In this document: piece after piece, positions 8,419 through 15,830 of the stretch
How positions within the stretch are numbered: the first letter of the stretch is position 1
How the letters are laid out: each line of letters starts with the position of its first letter
Assembly (NCBI GenBank): GCA_033851845.1
Contig: JAWWOH010000129.1
Coordinates: 1-26,029, forward strand
Reading direction: 5' to 3'
From: RYN-124 sp033851845
GTDB lineage: Bacteria; Actinomycetota; Actinomycetes; Mycobacteriales; SCTD01
Length of the DNA stretch: 26,029 nucleotides
Made by a program: the position numbers and the translations under genes
The notes under the pieces: generated by a model
What the model saw: only the letters and a program-made list of their open reading frames with translations
Told to the model about the DNA's origin: nothing
Databases searched by the model: none

Positions 8419-8822
8419 TCGTCGGGCGCACCCGCTGCCTCCGCCGCGTCGGCGAGGACGCCGAGGTACCGGGCCGACGGCAGCCCGCCTTCGTAGCCGT
8501 CGAGCACGTAGACCCAGGCGAGCTGCTCGCCCTCGAGGGTCTGCACGCGGACCTTGATCTTGTTGTAGAGGCCGGTGTCGGCGCCCTCCCACGCATCGAG
8601 CTCGCGGGCGTCGAGGTCGGTGACGTCGTACAGCGCGACGAAGACGCGGTCATCGGGGCTCTCGACCAACGTCGCGAGTGCGCCGTCCCAGCCCAGCTCC
8701 TCGCCGCCGAACGTGAGCCGCCAGCCCTCGACCCAGCCGGTGCCGGCGGCCGGGGAGTGGGGGCAGCGCTGAAGCATCTGCGCCGGGTCGCAGTTGCTGC
8801 CGTACGCGGCGTAGAGCGCCAT
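8370..8822 (-). CDS. Gamma-glutamylcyclotransferase-like protein
   Basis: Small protein of the gamma-glutamylcyclotransferase (AIG2/GGCT-like) fold; members release 5-oxoproline from gamma-glutamyl compounds or open related amides. The 150-residue product starts MALYAAYGSN, giving the fold's YGSN substrate loop at residues 7-10, and keeps the acidic position in LDAWEG (Glu79) that acts as general acid/base in the family. The ATG at 8822 is preferred over the upstream GTG frame (which adds 17 residues) because YGSN sits at the N-terminus in relatives. It is divergent from lpdA with about 40 bp between starts and overlaps the transporter gene tail-to-tail by 49 bp. It matches the place of Rv3304 beside lpdA in M. 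tuberculosis. The substrate is unproven. Confidence 0.82.
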   Translation of the reverse strand: MALYAAYGSNCDPAQMLQRCPHSPAAGTGWVEGWRLTFGGEELGWDGALATLVESPDDRVFVALYDVTDLDARELDAWEGADTGLYNKIKVRVQTLEGEQLAWVYVLDGYEGGLPSARYLGVLADAAEAAGAPDDYVFELRSRPCSSSGI

Positions 8823-8862
8823 GGCCCGCAGACTATCGGCGGCCAGGTGGAACGATGCCTCT

Positions 8863-10236
8863 GTGACACGCATCGGGATCGTCGGCGGTGGCCCGGCCGG
8901 CTACGAAGCAGCGCTGGTGGCCGTGCAGCTCGGTGCGGACGTCACGCTGGTGGACCGCGACGGTGTCGGTGGGATGTGCGTGCTGGCCGACTGCGTGCCG
9001 TCGAAGACGTTCATCGCCACCAGTGAGGTGATGACGTCGATGTCGGACGCCGACCGGGTCGGGGTGCACGCCGCCGGTGCGGTCACCGCGTCCGTCAGCG
9101 ACGTGCACGCCCGGGTGAAGGCACTGGCGCTCCTGCAGTCTGCCGACATCACGCGCCGGCTGGGCAAGGAGGGCGTGCGCATCCTGCACGGCAGCGCCTG
9201 CATGAAGGGCGCTGGTCGGGTCGAGGTCACGCTGAACGACGGTGGGGAGGAGCTGATCGAGGCCGACGTCGTTCTGGTCGCCACCGGTGCACATCCCCGC
9301 GTCGTCCCCGGTGCGGAGCCGGACGGCGAGCGCATCCTCGACTGGCGCCAGCTCTACGACCTCGCCGAGCTGCCCGCCCACCTCGTTGTCGTCGGGTCAG
9401 GTGTCACGGGCGCCGAGTTCGCGTCGGCGTACCTCGCGATGGGTGCGCGCGTCTCGCTGGTCTCGTCGCGCGAGCGCGTGCTGCCCGGTGAGGACGGTGA
9501 TGCGGCGGCGCTGCTCCAGCAGGTCTTCGAGCGGCGCGGGATGAACATCGTGCGTGGCCGCGCGGCGCGGGTCGAGCGGGTCAGTGACGGTGTCGTGGTG
9601 CACCTGCAGGATGGGTCGACCGTCGAGGGCAGCCACGCGCTGATGACCGTCGGCTCGGTGCCCAACACCGCGGGCATGGGACTCGAGGACGCCGGGGTCG
9701 CCTTGAACGAGGGCGGTTTCGTCACGGTCGACCGGGTCTCTCGTACGACGGCGCCGGGCATCTACGCCGCGGGCGACTGCACCGGCGTGCTGATGCTTGC
9801 GTCGGTCGCTGCGATGCAGGGTCGCATCGCCATGTGGCACGCACTGGGGGAGGCGGTCGCGCCGATCCGGCTGGGCACAGTCGCAGCGAACGTCTTCACC
9901 GATCCGGAGGTCGCGTCGGTCGGGGTGACCCAGACACAGGTCGAGTCAGGGGCGGTGCAAGCGCTGACGGTGACCCTGCCGTTGGCGACGAACGCGCGGG
10001 CGAAGATGCAGGGCATCACCGACGGGTTCGTGAAGCTCTTCTGCCGTCCCGGGTCGGGCAGCGTGCTGGGTGGTGTCGTGGTGGCGCCACGAGCGAGCGA
10101 GCTGATCCTGTCGGTCTCCCTGGCCGTGCAGAACGGGCTGACGGTCGACCAGGTGGCCCACACCTTCTCGATCTACCCGTCTCTGTCCGGGTCGCTGACC
10201 GAGGCCGCCCGCCAGCTCATGCTCCACGACACGTGA
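8863..10236 (+). CDS. lpdA: LpdA-type flavoprotein / NAD(P)H-quinone dehydrogenase
   Basis: FAD-dependent oxidoreductase of the flavoprotein disulfide reductase family, closest in pattern to mycobacterial LpdA (Rv3303c), which reduces quinones with NAD(P)H. The 457-residue product has the FAD Rossmann motif GGGPAGYEAA (8-17), the DCVPSKTFIA segment, an ATGAHPR turn, the NAD(P)H Rossmann motif VVVGSGVTGAEFASAY (~180-195) and the second FAD motif YAAGDCTG. The C-terminal dimerisation domain reads YPSLSGSLTEA: the His-Glu dyad of true dihydrolipoamide dehydrogenases is absent (Tyr438, Gly443), as in LpdA. Unlike LpdA as I remember it, both cysteines of the CxxxxC pair are present (Cys39 and Cys44). 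The start is GTG at 8863, directly before the Rossmann strand; the ribosome-binding site is poor. Confidence 0.9.
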   Translation: MTRIGIVGGGPAGYEAALVAVQLGADVTLVDRDGVGGMCVLADCVPSKTFIATSEVMTSMSDADRVGVHAAGAVTASVSDVHARVKALALLQSADITRRLGKEGVRILHGSACMKGAGRVEVTLNDGGEELIEADVVLVATGAHPRVVPGAEPDGERILDWRQLYDLAELPAHLVVVGSGVTGAEFASAYLAMGARVSLVSSRERVLPGEDGDAAALLQQVFERRGMNIVRGRAARVERVSDGVVVHLQDGSTVEGSHALMTVGSVPNTAGMGLEDAGVALNEGGFVTVDRVSRTTAPGIYAAGDCTGVLMLASVAAMQGRIAMWHALGEAVAPIRLGTVAANVFTDPEVASVGVTQTQVESGAVQALTVTLPLATNARAKMQGITDGFVKLFCRPGSGSVLGGVVVAPRASELILSVSLAVQNGLTVDQVAHTFSIYPSLSGSLTEAARQLMLHDT

Positions 10237-10348
10237 GATCAGCCCCGCGCCCGCCGCCCGCCGCCCGCCGCTGCGCCGATCTTCGTCTTGATGCCCGCGA
10301 CACGCCGTCGGACGTCGTACGAGACGTAGATCGCCTGTGGAAGTGGCG
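10237..10348. other. Convergent gap with GC-rich heptamer repeats
   Basis: This 112-bp space between the stops of lpdA and the carboxylase alpha gene begins with tandem CGCCCGC units (about 10246-10270). On the minus strand a frame reads on after the alpha-chain stop with a plausible-looking peptide (YVSYDVRRRVAGIKTKIG), but it has no start codon of its own, so I do not call a gene. Confidence 0.5.
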
Positions 10349-12094
10349 TCAGTCCTTGATGTCGCAGATGGTCGTGCCGCTGGTGACGACCTCGCCGACG
10401 GCCGCGGACAGACCGGTGATCGTGCCTGCCTTGTGGGCGTTGAGCGGCTGCTCCATCTTCATCGCTTCGAGTACGACGACAAGGTCGCCCGCGGCGACCG
10501 TCGCGCCTTCCTCGACCGCGACCTTGACGATGGTGCCCTGCATCGGCGTGGTCAGCGAGTCGCCGGACGCGGCTGCCGCGCCGGCCTTGCTGCCGGACTT
10601 GCGTGGCGCGGCCTTCTTCGCTCCGCCGCCCGCTGACACGCCGAGCCCGGCAGGAAGCGTGACCTCCAGGCGCTTGCCGCCTACCTCGACCACAACACGC
10701 TCGCGTGGTTCGGCTTCCTCGCTGTCGGCTGCGCCACCGCCGTACGGCGGGATGTCGTTGTCGAACTCCGTCTCGATCCAGCGGTTGTGCACCGTGAACG
10801 GCTCGGACGTGAAGGCCGGGTCGCGGACGACCTTGCGGTGGAAGGGGATGAGTGTCGCCATCCCCTCCACCTCCATCTCGTCCAGCGCGCGGGCGGCGCG
10901 CTGCAGCGCCTGCTGTCGGGTGGCACCGGTCACGATGAGCTTGGCGAGCAGCGAGTCGAACGCGCCGCCGATGACGTCCCCTGAGCTGACCCCGGAGTCG
11001 ACGCGCACGCCGGGACCGGACGGGGCGAGGAACTTCGTGACCGTGCCGGGCGCCGGGAGGAACCCGCGGCCCGGGTCCTCGCCGTTGATCCGGAACTCGA
11101 ACGAGTGGCCGCGCGGCTCGGGGTCGGTGATGGTGAGCTTCTCGCCGTCGGCGATGCGGAACTGCTCGCGCACCAGGTCGACGCCGGTGACTTCTTCCGT
11201 GACGGGGTGCTCGACCTGCAGTCGCGTGTTGACCTCGAGGAAGGAGATCAGGCCGTCCTGCGCGACGAGGAACTCGCAGGTGCCGGCTCCGACGTACTTG
11301 GCCTCGCGGATGATGTCCTTCGACGCCTTGTACAGCTGTGCCTTCTGGTCGTCGGTCAGGAACGGCGCGGGCGCCTCCTCGACGACCTTCTGGTAGCGGC
11401 GCTGGAGCGAGCAGTCGCGGGTGCTGACAACGACGACGTTGCCATGGCTGTCGGCGAGGACCTGGGTTTCGACGTGGCGCGGCTTGTCGAGGTAGCGCTC
11501 GACGAAGCACTCGCCACGGCCGAACGCGGCCACGGCCTCGCGGACGGCCGACTCGTAGAGCTCGGGGATCTCCTCCATGGTGCGGGCGATCTTCAGTCCC
11601 CGTCCGCCGCCGCCGAACGCCGCCTTGATGGCGACGGGTACGCCGTACTCCTTGGCGAACGCGACGACCTCGTCCACGCCCTTCACGGGGTCGGCCGTGC
11701 CGGGTGCGAGCGGGGCGCCGATCTTGAGGGCGATGTGCCGGGCGGTCGTCTTGTCGCCGAGGGCCGCGATGGCGTCGGGTGAGGGGCCGATCCAGGTCAC
11801 TCCGGCATCGATGACGGCCTGCGCGAACTCGGCGTTCTCCGACAGGAAACCGTAGCCGGGGTGCACGGCGTCGGCGCCGCTCTGCTTCACCGCGTCGATG
11901 ACCTTGTCGATGCGCAGGTAGCTGTCGCCGGGCGTCGTGCCGCCGAGCGCGATGGCCTCGTCGGCGACGCGAACATGGAGCGCGTCGAGGTCGGGTTCGG
12001 CGTACACCGCGACCGACTGCAGGCCGGCGTCGCGGCAGGCGCGGGCGACGCGAACGGCGATCTCGCCACGGTTGGCGATCAGGACCTTGCGCAC
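10349..12094 (-). CDS. accA3: Acyl-CoA carboxylase alpha subunit (biotin carboxylase + BCCP)
   Basis: Biotin carboxylase fused to its biotin carrier, the alpha chain of actinobacterial acyl-CoA carboxylases (AccA3 type). It uses ATP and bicarbonate to carboxylate biotin, and the carrier hands the carboxyl to the beta subunit. The 581 residues comprise the N-terminal biotin carboxylase domain (MRKVLIANRGEIAVR), the ATP-grasp domain with GGGGRG (161-166) and EVNTRLQVEHPVTE (~287-300), the C-terminal biotin carboxylase domain (~330-450), an Ala/Gly/Lys linker (~505-525) and the biotinyl domain with EAMKMEQ, where Lys546 is the biotinylation site. The GTG start at 12094 has GAGGAG 4 nt upstream. 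The partner genes accE, accD and birA lie 3.5-7 kb away. The gene symbol follows mycobacterial use. Confidence 0.95.
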   Translation of the reverse strand: MRKVLIANRGEIAVRVARACRDAGLQSVAVYAEPDLDALHVRVADEAIALGGTTPGDSYLRIDKVIDAVKQSGADAVHPGYGFLSENAEFAQAVIDAGVTWIGPSPDAIAALGDKTTARHIALKIGAPLAPGTADPVKGVDEVVAFAKEYGVPVAIKAAFGGGGRGLKIARTMEEIPELYESAVREAVAAFGRGECFVERYLDKPRHVETQVLADSHGNVVVVSTRDCSLQRRYQKVVEEAPAPFLTDDQKAQLYKASKDIIREAKYVGAGTCEFLVAQDGLISFLEVNTRLQVEHPVTEEVTGVDLVREQFRIADGEKLTITDPEPRGHSFEFRINGEDPGRGFLPAPGTVTKFLAPSGPGVRVDSGVSSGDVIGGAFDSLLAKLIVTGATRQQALQRAARALDEMEVEGMATLIPFHRKVVRDPAFTSEPFTVHNRWIETEFDNDIPPYGGGAADSEEAEPRERVVVEVGGKRLEVTLPAGLGVSAGGGAKKAAPRKSGSKAGAAAASGDSLTTPMQGTIVKVAVEEGATVAAGDLVVVLEAMKMEQPLNAHKAGTITGLSAAVGEVVTSGTTICDIKD

Positions 12095-12428
12095 GAAACT
12101 CCTCGGGTCAGGCTCCAGCGGAGTCTACGAGGGGGGCCACGGTAGGTCGTCGGGGCTACGACCCCAGCTGGCCGTCGGCCGACAAGTACTACCGCGTCCC
12201 TCAATGGCAGTCGAAGTCCGATCCGCTAAGCGTGCGGACCCCTCGTCCGCGATCTCCCGGCCGCCCGAATTACCCCCCCGATGACCCAAAGACACTGTTG
12301 AGGCATCTCAACGGCTGAGCCCATTGTCCCGCTGGCCTGCGCGCCACAGCCTTGGTCGGAAGCGCAGTAATCGGACACGTCGATGTGCCTCACAAAGCCG
12401 CCGGCAGCGAGAAACGACAAGGTGAACC
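12095..12428. promoter_or_regulatory. Divergent intergenic region with small hairpins
   Basis: This 334-bp gap must hold the promoters of the carboxylase alpha gene (-) and the Ig-repeat protein gene (+). Visible structures are a 6-bp stem GGTCGT/ACGACC at 12145-12163, a 10-bp palindrome GTCGGCCGAC at 12174-12183, a 6-bp stem GCGGAC/GTCCGC at 12234-12250 and a stem GTTGAG/CTCAAC at 12297-12312. I could not match any of them to a known riboswitch or assign -10/-35 boxes with confidence. No gene is seen. Confidence 0.4.
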
Positions 12429-14636
12429 ATGAGTGCTTCCCGAACGATCACGCGACGTCGCCCGCGCAACAGGACGGTGGCCCTTGCTGTCGCTGTGCTG
12501 CTCGGTGCGGCCGGCTCGCTGCTGGCGAGCACGAACGCCTCTGCGAACCTCACGGGCAGTACGTTCGAAGGCAACGACGGGAATGTGGTCGTCAATACGA
12601 CGGGCAACACCGACTGGGCCAACGTCACCGGGCGCCACACCGGAATCGATGACTCGGCTGGCGGCACCGACAACGCGTTCGGTCAGGGGAGCAAGGAAGA
12701 CGTCGCTGCCGTCAGTGTCGTGAACGGCTCGATCCCGCCGAACAAGAATGACCTTTCCCGGTTTTACGAGGCGTCGCAGCAGGCGTCGGGCGGTGACATC
12801 TACCTCCAGCTGGCGTGGGAGAGGTTGGTCAACATCGGCAACGCAAACCTCGACTTCGAGATCAACCAGAACCCGACTTCCGGCTTCAATGGCGCCACCA
12901 CCGGACCGGTCGCCTTGAACCGAACGGCGGGTGACCTGCTCGTGACATACGACTTCGGCGGCAGCGGATCGCCGGCGCTCGGACTGAACCGCTGGCTGAC
13001 GTCCGGGGCGGGGAACACCGTGGTCCAGTGCTTCTCGGCGAACGCGTTGCCCTGCTGGGGGAGGCATGTGACGCTCAGCGGCACCAACTCCGAAGGTCAA
13101 GTCAACAACGCGACGATCGCGGAGCCAATCGTTTCCACGACCGCGACGCTCGCGCCCGGCCTGTTCGGTGAAGCCTCGATCAATCTCTCTGCTGCCGGCG
13201 TCTTCACCCCTGGAGTTTGCCAGGCGTTCGGATCGGCGTTCCTGAAGAGCCGCTCGTCCTCGGCGTTCACCGCCGAGGTGAAGGACTTCGTTGCCCCGAT
13301 CCCCATCAACGTCAGCAACTGCGGCTCCATCACCATCGCCAAGGTCACCGAGAACGGAAACTCCTCGTTCGGGTACACAGCGACGGGCGCCCTCACTCCG
13401 TTGACATTCAACCTCTCCAACGGCGGCTCAAGGACGTACCTCAATGTGCCGCCCGGCAACTACTCGGTCAGCGAGGACGCGTTCACGGCCGCACAGACCA
13501 CAGCGGGATGGTCACTCAAAAGCCTTGTGTGCACCGGAGCGAGCACGAGCACGAATACCGCCATCGACACGACAAGTGGGTCGACGGCCGTGATCGCTCT
13601 CGGTTACGGCGGCAACGTCTTTTGCACCTACACGAACCACGTCAACAACAGCCCGACCATCGCCACAACGCTGTCCGCGTCCTCCATCAACGTGGGTGGC
13701 TCTGTCAACGACACGGCGTCCTTGACGGGCGCCACGGCTACCGCGGGCGGAACAGTCACCTACCACGCGTACGCCGGCGCGAACACGTGTCCGATCAACG
13801 CCGCCGGTGACCTGATGAACAGCGCGACCAACACGGTGGACGTGACGAACCACATCGTGCAGGACGGCCCGTCGGTGACGCTCAACACCGCCGGCTCCTA
13901 CAGCTTCCAGGCTGTGTACAGCGGCGACGCGAACAACAACGGAGCGACAAGCGTGTGCTCGACAGAGCAGCTGCTGGTCAAGGCGAACCCATCGATTGCG
14001 ACGGCGCTGTCTGATGCGACCATCAGCGTGGGTGGCTCTGTCAACGACACGGCGTCCTTGACGGGCGCCACGGCTACCGCGGGGGGAACAGTCACCTACC
14101 ACGCGTACGCCGGCGCGAACACCTGTCCGATCGACGCCGCCGGTGACCTGATGAACAGCGCGACCAACACGGTGAACGTGACGAACCACATCGTGCCGGC
14201 CGGCCCGTCGGTGACACTCCTTACCGCTGGCACTTACAGCTTCCAGGCGGTGTACAGCGGCGACGCCAACAACAACGGAGCGACAAGCGTGTGCTCGACA
14301 GAGCAGCTCACCGTCACCCCGAAGAGTCCCAGCGCGAGCACCGCGCAGTCGCTGATCCCCAACGACTCATTCACCCTCTCGGACGCTTATAACGCGACGG
14401 GGAGTATCACCTTCAACCTCTACGGCCCCGGCGACGCGACCTGCTCAGGCACGCCCGATCTGACGCAGACCGTCGGTGTGAGCGGGAACGGGACCTACAA
14501 CACGACCAACTCGGCCTTCCATGCCACCACGGAGGGCACCTGGCGCTGGGCGACTTTCTACACCTCCGGCGATGCCAACAACAACGGTGCTACTTCCCCC
14601 TGCGGGACTGAGCACTTCACCATCACGAACGGCTAA
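12429..14636 (+). CDS. Large secreted protein with prealbumin-like and tandem Ig-like domains
   Basis: Exported protein of 735 residues. A signal peptide has an Arg-rich n-region, a hydrophobic core at ~17-35 and an Ala-rich site near NASA. An N-terminal domain (~40-295) of a type common in secreted actinobacterial proteins carries cysteines in pairs. A prealbumin/SpaA-like beta domain (~299-390) follows, with NVPPGNYSVSED. Three Ig-like repeats begin at about residues 409, 521 and 633, each with two cysteines (NTCPI and SVCSTEQ in the first two) and a YSGDANNNGATS motif. Repeats 1 and 2 are nearly identical; repeat 3 is diverged. There is no LPXTG, no C-terminal helix and no lipobox, so it is probably released or held non-covalently. 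The ATG has AAGGTGAACC just upstream. An adhesion or surface role is inference. Confidence 0.85.
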   Translation: MSASRTITRRRPRNRTVALAVAVLLGAAGSLLASTNASANLTGSTFEGNDGNVVVNTTGNTDWANVTGRHTGIDDSAGGTDNAFGQGSKEDVAAVSVVNGSIPPNKNDLSRFYEASQQASGGDIYLQLAWERLVNIGNANLDFEINQNPTSGFNGATTGPVALNRTAGDLLVTYDFGGSGSPALGLNRWLTSGAGNTVVQCFSANALPCWGRHVTLSGTNSEGQVNNATIAEPIVSTTATLAPGLFGEASINLSAAGVFTPGVCQAFGSAFLKSRSSSAFTAEVKDFVAPIPINVSNCGSITIAKVTENGNSSFGYTATGALTPLTFNLSNGGSRTYLNVPPGNYSVSEDAFTAAQTTAGWSLKSLVCTGASTSTNTAIDTTSGSTAVIALGYGGNVFCTYTNHVNNSPTIATTLSASSINVGGSVNDTASLTGATATAGGTVTYHAYAGANTCPINAAGDLMNSATNTVDVTNHIVQDGPSVTLNTAGSYSFQAVYSGDANNNGATSVCSTEQLLVKANPSIATALSDATISVGGSVNDTASLTGATATAGGTVTYHAYAGANTCPIDAAGDLMNSATNTVNVTNHIVPAGPSVTLLTAGTYSFQAVYSGDANNNGATSVCSTEQLTVTPKSPSASTAQSLIPNDSFTLSDAYNATGSITFNLYGPGDATCSGTPDLTQTVGVSGNGTYNTTNSAFHATTEGTWRWATFYTSGDANNNGATSPCGTEHFTITNG
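13653..14324 (+). repeat. Tandem 336-bp direct repeat encoding two Ig-like domains
   Basis: The units are 13653-13988 and 13989-14324, each 112 codons. From the shared GTGGGTGGCTCTG (13692 and 14028) onwards the copies differ at only about 15-20 of some 285 aligned bases by eye, mostly in one short patch about 190-225 bases after that shared GTG. The first ~40 bases of each unit are more diverged. The near-identity at DNA level points to a recent duplication or gene conversion. Confidence 0.9.
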
Positions 14637-14646
14637 GGCCGTAACC

Positions 14647-14697
14647 CAGCACACCGGCGCCCGCTGGGGCAACGCCCCTGGCGGCGCCGGTCTGCTG
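14647..14697. terminator. Bidirectional terminator between two convergent genes
   Basis: Nested pairing: CAGCA 14647-14651 with TGCTG 14693-14697, ACCGGCGCC 14653-14661 with GGCGCCGGT 14683-14691, and an inner GGGGC/GCCCC (14666-14670 with 14674-14678). It lies between the stop of the Ig-repeat gene (14636) and the stop of the convergent small secreted protein gene (14714), where it can serve both. No T-run is present. Confidence 0.75.
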
Positions 14698-14713
14698 TCC
14701 TGAGCCAGGTTGA

Positions 14714-15301
14714 TCAGCCGAGGTTTTGCTGCGACGTGGGGCAATAGCTCTGCTGGTAAGGGGCATCCGTCATCAGTGCATTGGTAGTCCAGGAGGCCTT
14801 GGAGAGCTGGCCCGAAACGGTGAGCTGCCAATCCCCGCCCGGCAGCGGGTTCGTCCCCGTGTCCGACGAGACGAAGTAGAGCGGCACGTAGCAGACCGAG
14901 TAGCTGTATGACGTAGTTCCCTTGTACGTGGTCTGTCCTGTCGCGACAGCGTGGTGGACGCTCCCATCCGGGGCGGTCACCGTCAGATCCGACAGCTGAC
15001 CGGTGACTGTGATGGTGCTCTGCAGTCCGATCCCGCCGGCCGTGTATCCGTCGGCGCTCAAGTCGCAAAGCCGATACGTCGTCGAGTAGCTGCCAGCGAG
15101 GGAGCCGCTGAAGACGCGCTGGTCGTAGTCGTCTTCGGTCAAGCACCAACTGGGCAGGTTCGGCTTCATGTTGAGCGTCTCGGAAATCATGGTGAGCGAG
15201 GCCGTCGTCGACTTGTGGACTGCCGCCTGAGCCGTGGCCGGGATGCAGATACCGGCCAGCACTGCTGCCGTGAACGCTGCGATGCGGATCCTGCGTGACA
15301 T
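14714..15301 (-). CDS. Small secreted protein of unknown function
   Basis: I do not recognise this 195-residue protein. It has a clear signal peptide (MSRRIR n-region, hydrophobic core ~8-20, cleavage near ATAQA|AV at ~26). The mature part of about 169 residues is rich in Ser, Thr, Tyr and Gly and has four cysteines (53, 79, 137, 187), which could form two disulfides after export. Two segments resemble each other, TITVTGQLSDLTV (~96-108) and LTVSGQLSKASW (~160-171), which suggests a beta-sandwich repeat. The ATG has GGGGGAAG a few bases upstream. It is convergent with the Ig-repeat protein gene and shares its terminator, so the two secreted products may belong to one accessory insertion. It has no membrane anchor. 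Confidence 0.75.
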   Translation of the reverse strand: MSRRIRIAAFTAAVLAGICIPATAQAAVHKSTTASLTMISETLNMKPNLPSWCLTEDDYDQRVFSGSLAGSYSTTYRLCDLSADGYTAGGIGLQSTITVTGQLSDLTVTAPDGSVHHAVATGQTTYKGTTSYSYSVCYVPLYFVSSDTGTNPLPGGDWQLTVSGQLSKASWTTNALMTDAPYQQSYCPTSQQNLG

Positions 15302-15592
15302 CTGCTTCCCCCGACTCCGTGGGCCGCTACCGGGTCTAGTCCGGTGGCAGGCGGTGACGAGAGATCTATCGACCGAATCCGTCGAGAGGTGACGCCATCT
15401 ACCCAGGAATTAGTCGGGCATTACGCATCTACTGGGGCAGACGCAGTAACTATTTCTCGCCGTCGGCTAGTCCGAACGGGTCAGCAGCTCCGCTCTCATC
15501 GTGCTGATGTCCGGCTGGTCCGGTGACACGCTGTGTGGCCCGAAAAGCGGGGTCGCTTCCGACTCGTCCTGGGCCTCAGGTGGGCGCGATCA
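15302..15592. other. Intergenic stretch, no gene seen
   Basis: About 290 bp lie between the start of the small secreted protein gene and the stop of accE. It is less GC-rich than its surroundings (for example around 15400-15470) and must contain the promoter of the secreted protein gene. I find no convincing coding frame, RNA gene or long repeat. In related actinobacteria maf follows accE, but no Maf sequence is seen here. Confidence 0.5.
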
Positions 15593-15799
15593 TCAGCGCG
15601 GCAACGCGGACCCGCGCCATGCGCCGCGGCCCGGCGTCAGTGACTGGCGTAACTGAGGCCGACCCCACGCCGAGCGCACCGACGCCGCATCTTCGGCCGC
15701 GCCCCGTCCTCGAGTCGTCAGAACCGCGAGGAGCGCAGCCAGCTCCTCCGGCGTCGCGTCGCCACGCACCACGCGCAGCAGAGGAGCGTTCTCGGTCAC
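15593..15799 (-). CDS. accE: Acyl-CoA carboxylase epsilon subunit
   Basis: Small accessory subunit unique to actinobacterial acyl-CoA carboxylases, which binds the beta hexamer and strengthens its complex with the alpha chain. The 68-residue product has the family pattern: a short N-terminus, LLRVVRGDATPEELAALLAVL (~7-27), a variable linker, SAWGRP and a C-terminal GRGAWRGSALPR. The length is typical (60-90 residues). The start is GTG at 15799; no good ribosome-binding site is visible. accE normally follows accD directly; here a tetR gene on the same strand ends 31 bp upstream, and accD lies 1.6 kb further on. It therefore needs its own promoter or read-through from tetR. The identification rests on the motif and the nearby accD/accA. 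Confidence 0.85.
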   Translation of the reverse strand: MTENAPLLRVVRGDATPEELAALLAVLTTRGRGAAEDAASVRSAWGRPQLRQSLTPGRGAWRGSALPR

Positions 15800-15830
15800 A
15801 GGTCCGATGCTGCCAGACGCTCGGCCGGCA

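Noticed and set aside
7129..8592. Long minus-strand frame opposite the M20 and EamA genes
   Set aside because: Its composition (Arg/Gln/Asp/His-rich, no motif) is the antisense image of conserved genes on the plus strand.
10239..10348. Possible small minus-strand gene ending YVSYDVRRRVAGIKTKIG...
   Set aside because: The peptide looks plausible but there is no ATG, GTG or TTG with a ribosome-binding site after the carboxylase stop, and the frame upstream is inside accA3.
12145..12312. Riboswitch in the accA3 / Ig-protein gap
   Set aside because: Only short independent stems are seen; no conserved core of a known riboswitch could be matched by eye.
12429..14636. Sortase-anchored surface protein
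   Set aside because: The C-terminus has no LPXTG-like motif, hydrophobic helix or basic tail.
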